Below, in pieces: positions 49,617 through 60,084 of a DNA stretch of 64,000 nucleotides. The stretch spans positions 1 to 64,000 of the forward strand of contig NZ_JAHBDK010000013.1 in the NCBI RefSeq assembly GCF_019956415.1. The letters run 5' to 3'. The first letter of the stretch is position 1; each line of letters opens with the position of its first letter. The position numbers were made by a program, and so were the translations under genes. The DNA comes from Pseudomonas sp. GL-B-19 (GTDB taxonomy: Bacteria > Pseudomonadota > Gammaproteobacteria > Pseudomonadales > Pseudomonadaceae). The notes under the pieces are model-generated. The model made no database searches, was not told the DNA's origin, and was given only the letters and a program-made list of their open reading frames with translations.

Positions 49617-50690
49617 TCAGCGGGATTTGGGTTTCTTTACGTCGAGCCGGCGCAGGTGGCACGTCACTTCTTCACGATCGTGATACAGCTGTTTGCAGCC
49701 GATCTCGACCCGAATCCCGCGCTCCTTGAAGCCGTCGGCGATGCGTTCCAGCAATCGTTTCACTTCGGCGTAACGCTGTTTCATCGGCAGTTTGAGGTTG
49801 ACCACCGCTTCTCGGCAATGGCCCTCGCCAATCCACTCTTCCAGCATCGCGGCGTTACGCGCCGGTTTCTCGACGATGTCGCAGACCATCCAGTCCACCG
49901 GCTGCCGGGGCTTGAAGGTAAAACCGTCCGCCATCAAGTGTTGCACCAAACCGGTGTCCATCAGGCTTTCAGCCATCGGGCCGTTGTCGATGGCCGTCAC
50001 CAGCATGCCACGATTGACCAATTGCCAGGTCCAGCCGCCGGGCGCAGCGCCCAAGTCAACGCCGGTCATGTCACTGTGCAGACGCTCATCCCACTGATCA
50101 CGCGGGATGAAGTGATGCCAGGCCTCTTCCAGCTTCAGCGTCGAGCGGCTTGGCGCCTCACGCGGGAACTTCAGGCGTGGAATGCCCATCGGCCACATCG
50201 CCGAGTTATTCGACTCGGCCAAGCCCATGAACACTTCACGACCGCTCTTGAAGGTCAGCAGCAGACGCGGTTTGTGTGCATCTTCCACCAGTTTGCCGGC
50301 GGCCATCAGTGCCTTGCGCAGGTGACCTTCAAATTTCTTGCAGAAGTTCGACAGTTCCTTGCCATCGTTGGTGTCGACCATTTCCAGCCACAGGCTGCCG
50401 CACAGCGGAAAGTCCGCCATATGCGCGAGTATCACACTGATGCGATCGGTTTCCGGCAGATCGATGAAGATCCCGCGCGCCCATTGGCGCGGGAAGATCA
50501 GATCGGCGAAACGCTGGCCACGCATCAGGCGCTCGGCGCCGTCTTCTTCGGTGCAGATAAACTCGGCGCAGGCGCTGGCGGTTTTGGCCTTGGCATAACC
50601 GGCCACGTTCAGGCGTGCAGCGTGTTCGGCTATCTCGGAACAGACTTCGCCTTCGAAGCCCGGCCGGCAGTGCATAAAGAGGGTGTTCAT
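49617..50690 (-). CDS. rlmM: 23S rRNA C2498 2'-O-methyltransferase RlmM
   Basis: A 357-residue SAM-dependent methyltransferase with an N-terminal THUMP-like domain. The SAM-binding motif is [19 protein letters not shown], with [12 protein letters not shown] and [12 protein letters not shown] completing the RlmM K-D-K-E set. The ATG at 50690 ([20 protein letters not shown]) has AGGAG upstream and is the family start. It is divergent from acnA across about 210 bases. Confidence 0.95.
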   Translation of the reverse strand: MNTLFMHCRPGFEGEVCSEIAEHAARLNVAGYAKAKTASACAEFICTEEDGAERLMRGQRFADLIFPRQWARGIFIDLPETDRISVILAHMADFPLCGSLWLEMVDTNDGKELSNFCKKFEGHLRKALMAAGKLVEDAHKPRLLLTFKSGREVFMGLAESNNSAMWPMGIPRLKFPREAPSRSTLKLEEAWHHFIPRDQWDERLHSDMTGVDLGAAPGGWTWQLVNRGMLVTAIDNGPMAESLMDTGLVQHLMADGFTFKPRQPVDWMVCDIVEKPARNAAMLEEWIGEGHCREAVVNLKLPMKQRYAEVKRLLERIADGFKERGIRVEIGCKQLYHDREEVTCHLRRLDVKKPKSR

Positions 50691-50788
50691 TGAATCTCCT
50701 GGGCAATCGGCAATGAATCGATGCGCAAACTTGCCCTGTAGCAAAGCCTGTCACGAAAACCGGCGCATGATAGCCGAGTTCGGAACCT

Positions 50789-50809
50789 TGGACTTCACCA
50801 TAGAGTCCA
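50789..50809. promoter_or_regulatory. inverted repeat in the rlmM-acnA divergent promoter
   Basis: TGGACT - 9 bases - AGTCCA, about 90 bases before acnA. It may be an operator for acnA, but I cannot name a regulator. Confidence 0.4.
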
Positions 50810-50900
50810 GTTATTAGCCTTAACGTCCAAACAGGGCTAGGTTTAGAGCTCTGTTCGTCCCGTCAGTCCGTAGCCGTGCGGACCAAAAGGAGTCATTTCA

Positions 50901-53642
<2,742 letters not shown>

Positions 53643-53655
53643 AGGACCGCAAACT

Positions 53656-54920
53656 TGTAGGAGCTGGCTTGCCAGCGAAGGCGGTCGTGCGACGTGCGGC
53701 GGCAATGAAGACGCCTTCGCCGGCAAGCCGGCTCCTACGGGTTTTGTGTCGTCCACAAAATCAGGGTGTGCACGGGGTTGGTGGCGTCCGAAAAATGATG
53801 GCGTGTACGGCGATTTTGTAGGAGCTGGCTTGCCAGCGAAGGCGGCCGTGCGACGTGCGGCGGTAATGAGGACGCCTTCGCCGGCAAGCCGGCTCCTACG
53901 GGGTATGTGTGGTCCACAACATCAAGGTGAGTACGGATTTTTGTAGGAGCTGGCTTGCCAGCGAAGGCGGTCGTGCGACGTGCCGCGCCAATGAAGACGC
54001 CTTCGCCGGCAAGCCGGCTCCTACGGGGTTTGTGTGGTCCACAACATCAAGGTGAGTACGGATTTTTGTAGGAGCTGGCTTGCCAGCGAAGGCGGCCGTG
54101 CGACGTGCCGCGGTAATGACGACGCCTTCGCCGGCAAGCCGGCTCCTACGGGGTTTGTGTGGTCCACAACATCAAGGTGAATACGAATTTTTGTAGGAGC
54201 TGGCTTGCCAGCGAAGGCGGTCGTGCGACGTGCGGCGGTAATGAAGACGCCTTCGCCGGCAAGCCGGCTCCTACGGGTTTTGTGTGGTCCACAAAATCAA
54301 AGTGAGTACGGATTTTTGTCGGCGCTGGCTTGCCAGCGAAGGCGGCCGTGCGACGTGCGGCGCCAATAAAGACGCCTTCGCCGGCAAGCCGGCTCCTACG
54401 GGGTATGTGTGGTCCACAACATCAAGGTGAGTACGGATTTTTGTAGGAGCTGGCTTGCCAGCGAAGGCGACCGTGCGACGTGCGGCGGTAATGAAGACGC
54501 CTTCGCCGGCAAGCCGGCTCCTACGGGGTATGTGTGGTCCACAACATCAAGGTGAATACGGATTTTTGTAGGAGCTGGCTTGCCAGCGAAGGCGGCCGTG
54601 CGACGTGCGGCGGTAATGAGGACGCCTTCGCCGGCAAGCCGGCTCCTACGGGGTATGTGTGGTCCACAACATCAAGGTGAGTACGGATTTTTGTAGGAGC
54701 TGGCTTGCCAGCGAAGGCGGTCGTGCGACGTGCCGCGCCAATGAAGACGCCTTCGCCGGCAAGCCGGCTCCTACGGGGATTGTGTGGTCCACAACATCAA
54801 GGTGAGTACCGATTTTGTAGGCGCTGGCTTGCCAGCGAAGGCGGCCGTGCGACGTGCCGCGGCAATGAGGACGCCTTCGCCGGCAAGCCGGCTCCTACGG
54901 GTTTTGTATGGTCCACAAAA
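53656..54920. repeat. tandem array of ten REPIN units, 125-bp period
   Basis: Units start near 53657, 53818, 53943, 54068, 54193, 54318, 54443, 54568, 54693 and 54817. Apart from the first (161 bases) and the last (124), the spacing is exactly 125. Each unit is an inverted pair, GTAGGAGCTGGCTTGCCAGC and GCCGGCAAGCCGGCTCCTAC, around a variable 30-base centre. It is followed by a conserved spacer with TGTGGTCCACA and ATCAAGGTGAGTACGGATTTT. Since 125 is not a multiple of 3 and stops occur, it is non-coding. The centres differ in a few positions (for example GGCGGTAATGA versus GCGCCAATGA). Confidence 0.95.
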
Positions 54921-54938
54921 TGGCTCGGAGAACCGAGA

Positions 54939-55064
54939 CTAGCACTCCGTATCCCCTACAATCCTGAAATGCCCAACCCAACCATTGATCGAAGTCACAA
55001 CAACCGTAAGCGCCGCCAGTATCAACAACGTCACACCAACAACAGGCCAATTCATCATGCGCAT
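54939..55064 (-). CDS. possible 41-residue single-pass membrane peptide
   Basis: Between the REPIN array and the CPBP gene the minus strand holds a short frame that reads MRMMNWPVVGVTLLILAALT and on to VVVTSINGWVGHFRIVGDTEC. It has one strong TM segment (about residues 6-26) and a short C-terminal tail. GGGG lies 7 bases before the ATG at 55058, which would give 39 residues. It is far shorter than usual gene-finder limits. No homologue is known to me, so this stays a candidate. Confidence 0.4.
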   Translation of the reverse strand: MRMMNWPVVGVTLLILAALTVVVTSINGWVGHFRIVGDTEC

Positions 55065-55254
55065 CCCCAGGTTCAGGAAAATCCGGCAGAGCGCCATTCA
55101 AGTGAATGTCAGGCACCTGTAAAAAATATTCACAAGTTCAGTTCTACACACCGCATGTTATGGAAAAAAGTCAGTTCCTTTATTGCTGATCCACGGCCAT
55201 TTCTGCCTAAATGCCCCGCAAAAGGTAGTCTCGCCAGTCAATAAGGATGACCCC

Positions 55255-56046
55255 ATGCTCGTACTGCCCTGGCCGTACCTGACCCTCCTCTCTGCCGGCT
55301 ATGTCCTGGCACTCACCTACGGACAACTAACGGCACAGGCGAGCATTGCGATCATCCTGCTGCTGCTCGCCGGTTTTGCCGCCCGACAACATCACTACCG
55401 CTACGGCCGCTATGTCGGTCATATCCTGTTCATCCTCCTGGCACTCGCTTTGGCACTCCACTGGTGGCCAGGGTTTTACAACGCGAGGATGATCGACAAC
55501 GAGCGCTTTACCGAGGACGCCGTGCCGTTCTCGATGAACCTCAACCTGGACAAACCACTGATAGGCTTCTGGTTGCTACTCGTCTGCCCGTGGATCGTCG
55601 CCCCCCACTCGTTGACACAGACATTAAAGTCCAGCGCGCTGGCCATCAGCCTGATAGCACTCGCCACGCTGGGTGGAGCCTGGCTGCTGGGGATCGTCGA
55701 GTGGTCACCGAAATGGCCGGAACAGGCATGGCTGTGGATAAACAACAACCTGCTGCTGGTGACATTAGTAGAAGAGGCCCTGTTTCGCGGCTACCTGCAA
55801 GGAGGCCTGAGCCGGCGTTTCCAACACCTGGCCTATGGCGAACACCTCGCCTTGTTGATCGCGGCGCTCCTGTTCGGGCTAGCCCATTGGGGTGCGGGCT
55901 GGGAATGGGTATTGCTGGCAAGCCTGGCCGGTGCCGGTTATGGACTGGCCTATCGCTACGGCGGATTGGCGGCGGCCATCGCCACCCACTTCGGAATTAA
56001 TTTGTTGCACTTCGGACTGTTTACCTACCCGATGCTGGCCGCCTGA
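55255..56046 (+). CDS. CPBP-family (Rce1-like) intramembrane metalloprotease
   Basis: A 263-residue polytopic protein with about eight TM helices. The ABI/CPBP motifs are in order: EEALFRGYLQGGL (EExxxR), LLFGLAHWGAG (FxxxH) and ATHFGINLLHF (HxxxN-type). This is a putative glutamate protease of the membrane; its substrate is unknown. The ATG at 55255 has AAGGATG upstream and starts the first TM helix (MLVLPWPYLTLLSAGYVLAL). It lies between the REPIN array and the capsule genes. Confidence 0.85.
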   Translation: MLVLPWPYLTLLSAGYVLALTYGQLTAQASIAIILLLLAGFAARQHHYRYGRYVGHILFILLALALALHWWPGFYNARMIDNERFTEDAVPFSMNLNLDKPLIGFWLLLVCPWIVAPHSLTQTLKSSALAISLIALATLGGAWLLGIVEWSPKWPEQAWLWINNNLLLVTLVEEALFRGYLQGGLSRRFQHLAYGEHLALLIAALLFGLAHWGAGWEWVLLASLAGAGYGLAYRYGGLAAAIATHFGINLLHFGLFTYPMLAA

Positions 56047-56256
56047 TTCAGGACGGGAGCACACCTCCGCAGGGCCTGACTCAGCGGTAAAAACCTTCAA
56101 AATGCCCTCAACGTTGGCAAAATCAGCCGATCATCGGTAGGGAACTACGCAGCTTGACTCCTGTCAGCCACAGCGTTTAACCTCCCGCCCCACGAATGGA
56201 AGCGATTTGTCCTACAGCGACAGATAAGTCCTCTAAAAATGAATTGAAGCAACGCG

Positions 56257-56285
56257 TTTACCGCGCCGTTGTGCTGCGCGGTAAA
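56257..56285 (+). promoter_or_regulatory. perfect hairpin directly before the kpsM start codon
   Basis: TTTACCGCGC (56257-56266) pairs perfectly with GCGCGGTAAA (56276-56285) around a 9-base loop. The ATG of the ABC permease follows 2 bases later. The only Shine-Dalgarno-like stretch (GCGGTAA) lies inside the right arm, so a folded mRNA would hide the ribosome binding site. It may be a translational switch for capsule export; the trigger is unknown. Confidence 0.6.
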
Positions 56286-56287
56286 TC

Positions 56288-57082
56288 ATGCTCAAGCCCC
56301 GCTCTCCCCTCCAAATCAAAAAATCCGTCATTTTTGCGTTGGTGTTGCGTGAAGCGCGTTCGCGTTTTGGCCAGCGACGTATGGGTGCAATCTGGACGCT
56401 GATCGAGCCAATTTGTCACCTGTTGATTCTAAGTTTGCTGTTCGGCCTGCTTCGTGGCCGCACTGTGGCCGGCATCGACTACCCCGTTTTTGTACTAGTC
56501 GGTCTCGCACCCTTCCTGCTGTTCCGCAACACCGCCTTGCGTCTGATGAACAGTCCCAAGGAAAACCGCTCGCTATTTGCTTATAAACAAATCAAGCCAC
56601 TCGACACTTTTATTGCCCGAGTGCTGGTGGAATTCAGCATTTCAGCGACTGTGTACGCCATTCTGGTGTTCGGTTTCGCTTGGTATGGTTTCGACATGTC
56701 GATCAAATCGCCCATCGAGTGGATGCTGACCATTCTGTTGGGCGTATTGTTTTCTTTTGGCCTGGGCATGCTGTTGTCGCTGATCGCCCATGCCATGCCC
56801 AGCAGCACGCTGTTTCTGCGGATGTTGTTTTTCCCGCTGTATTTTATATCCGGCGTACTCATCCCCGCCGCCTACCTGCCGCACGCCATGCTGCCGCTGC
56901 TGCTGCTCAATCCTTTCCTGCACCTGCTGGAATTGATTCGCGCCGAAATCTTCCCGCACTACGTTCCAGTCGACGGCGTTTCGGTGCACTACGTGATCGC
57001 CTTCACCCTGGTCTTGCTGTTCGTCTCCCTGGGCACTTATCGGGTTCGTCGACTGCATTTGATCTCCACCAAGAACGGCTAA
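56288..57082 (+). CDS. kpsM: capsule polysaccharide ABC permease, KpsM/CtrC/BexB family
   Basis: A 264-residue ABC-2 type permease of ABC-dependent capsule export. It opens with the family pattern FALVLREARSRFGQRRMGAIWTLIEPICHLLILSLLF and has six predicted TM helices. LAPFLLFRNTALRLMNSPKENRSLFAYKQIKPLDTFIAR and FYFISGVLIPAAYLP-like segments (LYFISGVLIPAAYLPHA) are typical. The upstream in-frame codon 6 bases before is TAA, so the ATG at 56288 is the earliest possible start. First gene of the export set; kpsT follows after 13 bases. Confidence 0.92.
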   Translation: MLKPRSPLQIKKSVIFALVLREARSRFGQRRMGAIWTLIEPICHLLILSLLFGLLRGRTVAGIDYPVFVLVGLAPFLLFRNTALRLMNSPKENRSLFAYKQIKPLDTFIARVLVEFSISATVYAILVFGFAWYGFDMSIKSPIEWMLTILLGVLFSFGLGMLLSLIAHAMPSSTLFLRMLFFPLYFISGVLIPAAYLPHAMLPLLLLNPFLHLLELIRAEIFPHYVPVDGVSVHYVIAFTLVLLFVSLGTYRVRRLHLISTKNG

Positions 57083-57095
57083 CCGCAGGCTTCCC

Positions 57096-57749
57096 GTGTT
57101 CGAGCTCAGAAATCTCACCAAGTCGTACCTGACCCCCAAGGGTCGTCGCCACGTGTTTCGTGATCTGTCACTGAAGATCCCCGCCGGCAAGAACATCGGC
57201 CTGATCGGCCGCAACGGCGCAGGCAAGTCGACCTTGATGCGCCTGCTGGGCGGCGCCGACGTGCCGGACTCCGGCACCATCGTCACCGATAAAAGTGTTT
57301 CCTGGCCCGTGGGCTTGTCCGGCGGTTTCCAGGGCAGCATGACCGGCCGGGAAAACATCAAGTTCGTCAGCCGGGTCTACGGCGCGGTCGGCGATGCCAT
57401 GCGTCAGAAGGTCAGCTATGTCGAAGACTTTGCCGAAATCGGCAGCTGGATCGACGAACCGGTCAAGACCTACTCCTCCGGCATGCGCTCGCGCCTGGCC
57501 TTTGGCCTGAGCATGGCCTTCGACTTCGACTACTACCTGATCGACGAAGTGATGTCGGTGGGTGATGCCCAGTTCAAGCGCAAGTGCGCTGAGGTGTTTG
57601 AAGCACGCCTGCAGAAATCCAAGGTGGTGCTGGTTTCCCACAGCATGCCCGAAATCAAAAAGCTCTGTGACGTCGTACTGCTGGTACGCGATGGCGGAGT
57701 ACAGATCTATGACGATGTCGATGAAGGCATCAAGGCCTACAACACCTGA
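57096..57749 (+). CDS. kpsT: capsule polysaccharide ABC ATPase, KpsT/CtrD/BexA family
   Basis: A 217-residue ATPase, the length of CtrD and BexA. Walker A is GRNGAGKSTLMRLLGG, the signature TYSSGMRSRLAFGLSM is the divergent form found in polysaccharide and teichoic acid exporters, and Walker B is YYLIDEVMSVGD. The start is GTG at 57096. It partners the preceding permease to move finished polymer across the inner membrane. Confidence 0.93.
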   Translation: MFELRNLTKSYLTPKGRRHVFRDLSLKIPAGKNIGLIGRNGAGKSTLMRLLGGADVPDSGTIVTDKSVSWPVGLSGGFQGSMTGRENIKFVSRVYGAVGDAMRQKVSYVEDFAEIGSWIDEPVKTYSSGMRSRLAFGLSMAFDFDYYLIDEVMSVGDAQFKRKCAEVFEARLQKSKVVLVSHSMPEIKKLCDVVLLVRDGGVQIYDDVDEGIKAYNT

Positions 57750-57796
57750 TCACCTGACCGTGGCGTGATTGTTTTATTTCAAGGATGCAAGTGCAT

Positions 57797-58903
57797 ATGA
57801 GCAGTACGGGTAAATTCAAGGGCTGGCGCCTGACGCTGGGGCTAATCGTAGTACCGATGGTACTGGCCATCGTCTACTACAGCTTTTTTGCCGTGGACCG
57901 CTATGTCAGCTCCGCGCAAGTCGTGGTGCGTCAGGAAGGCAACAATTCCGGCGCTCAACTCCCAGGCTTGAGCATGCTGCTCAGCGGCACCAATCCGGCG
58001 TCCCGGGAAGAGACCCTGTACCTGCGCGAATACATTGTGTCGATGGATATGATGCAACTGTTGGAAGATCGCCTGCACTGGGTCGAGCAATACAGCAAGC
58101 AACGCAACGACCCGCTCTTCTGGCTGGACAAAGACACCGAGCGTGAGGATTTGCTCAAGTACTACCAGCGTATGGTCTCGGCTCACTACGACGAAACCAC
58201 CGGCCTGCTGAAAGTTGAAGTGCAATCCTTCAGCCCTGAACTGGCCGAGCAAATGGTCAAGACCATTCTGGAAGCCAGCGAGCACTTCGTGAACGAAGTC
58301 TCCCACAGCATCGCCCGCGAGCAGATGCGTTTCGCCCAAGGCGAACTGGAAGGCGCAAAGAAGAACTACACCCAACGCAAAGAAGAGCTGCTGACCTTCC
58401 AGAACCGCAACAAGGTACTGGACGGCAAAAGCTCGGCGCTGGGCCGCGCCAGCATCATCGACACCCTCGAAGGCGAGCACTCCAAAGAGCGCGCCGTACT
58501 CACGCAAATGCTCTACAAACTTCGCCCGGACTCACCCCAGGTCAAGCAACAACAGCAACGCGTGGACGCCATTCGCGAACAGCTGAGTGCCGAAAAACGC
58601 CTGCTGGTGTCCGCCCCCGATGGCGACCAGCTCAACGTCGTCGCCTCGCGCTTCCAGCAATTGACCCTGGACGCCGGTATCGCCGAAGAAACCTACAAGA
58701 CCGCCGTTGCCGCACTGGACAACGCCCGCATCGAAGCCAGCAAGAAAATCCGCACTCTGGTCACCGTAGTCAGCCCGAACACGCCGCAGATGGCCCTGTA
58801 CCCAGAGCGCATCTACAACCTGGCAACCATCTTCCTGGCCCTGCTGCTGCTCTACGGTATTGCCCGCTTCCTTATTGCATCGATCGAGGATCATCGTGAT
58901 TAA
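57797..58903 (+). CDS. kpsE: capsule export inner-membrane protein, KpsE/CtrB/BexC family
   Basis: A 368-residue polysaccharide co-polymerase (PCP-3) type protein. TM1 is at about residues 11-32 (LTLGLIVVPMVLAIVYYSFF) and TM2 near the C-terminus (about 338-358); between them is a large periplasmic coiled-coil domain (HSIAREQMRFAQGELEGAKKNY). It links the ABC transporter to the outer-membrane channel. The ATG at 57797 is chosen because AAGGA lies at a good distance; the ATG at 57785 is too close to it. The stop overlaps the GTG of kpsD (GTGATTAA). Confidence 0.9.
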   Translation: MSSTGKFKGWRLTLGLIVVPMVLAIVYYSFFAVDRYVSSAQVVVRQEGNNSGAQLPGLSMLLSGTNPASREETLYLREYIVSMDMMQLLEDRLHWVEQYSKQRNDPLFWLDKDTEREDLLKYYQRMVSAHYDETTGLLKVEVQSFSPELAEQMVKTILEASEHFVNEVSHSIAREQMRFAQGELEGAKKNYTQRKEELLTFQNRNKVLDGKSSALGRASIIDTLEGEHSKERAVLTQMLYKLRPDSPQVKQQQQRVDAIREQLSAEKRLLVSAPDGDQLNVVASRFQQLTLDAGIAEETYKTAVAALDNARIEASKKIRTLVTVVSPNTPQMALYPERIYNLATIFLALLLLYGIARFLIASIEDHRD

Positions 58904-60014
58904 ATCCATTTCCGGCCTGCCCCTTCGCCCCCTGAATGTGAGCATGCGAAACAGCGCTGTTGCGGGTTTGATGCTGGTGACTTTGTCTTTGGCGGGTTGC
59001 AGCGGCATCTTGTCCGGTGCTGGTCCATACAAAGGCGATATCGAAAGCAAAAGCCAAAGCACTGCGTATGACATGGTGGACATCAACGCCAACACCATCG
59101 CACCGTTCATGCGCCCAGCCGCAAAACCGGCCAAAGCTCAAATCTCCAGCCCTCTGGCGCAAAGTGTGCGCCTGATGGGCGGTGACGTAATCAACGTGCT
59201 GATCACCGACAACGCTCCGGAAGGCAGCGGCCTGTTCGCCCCGCTCTCGACGGGCGGCACCCAGCTCAAAGTGCGCATCGACGACAAGGGGATGATCTCC
59301 TTGCCGTACGTTGGTCATCAATTTGTTGCCGGTATGACCTTGATTCAGGTCGAAGACATGATTCGCCAGAAGCTCAAAGGCGTGACCACCGACGTGCAAG
59401 TGCACGTTGATCTGGTTGGCGATCTGTCTGGCTCGGTGCTGGTAGCGGGCGCAGTAAAAGCCCCTGGGCGCTTTTCCACCCTGCAAGGCCCCTTGACCTT
59501 GCTTGACGCTGTTAACCAGGCTGGTGGTCCAGTGATGGAACCGCACCTGGTCAATGTGACCGTGCGCAATGGATCTCAAACCGACACCTTCAACTACGAA
59601 GATGTTCTGGCCGGTAATAACTTTGTTCTGAAGCCTAATTCTGAAGTGGTTCTGGATCGTGCGCGCCAACGCTTTGTTGCGATGGGTGCCGTGGGTGAGC
59701 CCGGCCTGCACGACCTACCCTCTCAGAATGCGAGTCTGTTGGATGCACTGGGCTCCGTTGGTGGGTTGAAAGAGTCCAACGCAAACCCACAAGGCGTATT
59801 CGTATTCCGTATGGGTGAAGGGGCAAATGCCAAACCTACCGTAATGCGTATTGATATGCGTGACCCGGCCGCTATCTTCTACGCCCGCCAAGTCATGATT
59901 AAGCCTGATGACACTATCTATATAACCAACGCTGCGGTCTATGAATGGCAGAAAGTAATTTCTCCTATTGTGCAGACGATGATCTTTGGCGCAGCCACCG
60001 GCATTTCTAATTAA
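58896..60014 (+). CDS. kpsD: outer-membrane polysaccharide export lipoprotein, Wza/CtrA/KpsD family
   Basis: A 372-residue outer-membrane auxiliary protein, nearer in size to CtrA, BexD and Wza than to E. coli KpsD. The lipobox SLAGC gives the lipid-attached Cys. Polysaccharide-export domain is near residues 95-185 (LMGGDVINVLITD to VHVDLVGD), then SLBB/soluble repeats (VLVAGAVKAPGRF, FVAMGAVGEPGLH). The GTG at 58896 is favoured: GAGGA precedes it and it overlaps kpsE. The ATG at 58944 would give a tighter 18-residue signal peptide and remains possible. Confidence 0.9.
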   Translation: MIKSISGLPLRPLNVSMRNSAVAGLMLVTLSLAGCSGILSGAGPYKGDIESKSQSTAYDMVDINANTIAPFMRPAAKPAKAQISSPLAQSVRLMGGDVINVLITDNAPEGSGLFAPLSTGGTQLKVRIDDKGMISLPYVGHQFVAGMTLIQVEDMIRQKLKGVTTDVQVHVDLVGDLSGSVLVAGAVKAPGRFSTLQGPLTLLDAVNQAGGPVMEPHLVNVTVRNGSQTDTFNYEDVLAGNNFVLKPNSEVVLDRARQRFVAMGAVGEPGLHDLPSQNASLLDALGSVGGLKESNANPQGVFVFRMGEGANAKPTVMRIDMRDPAAIFYARQVMIKPDDTIYITNAAVYEWQKVISPIVQTMIFGAATGISN

Positions 60015-60084
60015 ACCTCATATCACATCATAATAGCGGGTGTTATTGCTGCTCGCCTGTATCCACAACTTAAGTTATATAGAC

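Noticed and set aside
53656..54920. CRISPR array
   Set aside because: The repeat unit is 125 bases and contains both arms of a REPIN; there are no short identical repeats with unique spacers and no cas genes.
54705..55244. 179-codon frame running out of the REPIN array
   Set aside because: Its first half translates palindromic repeats and the 125-base period shifts frame in each unit; no RBS and no protein features.
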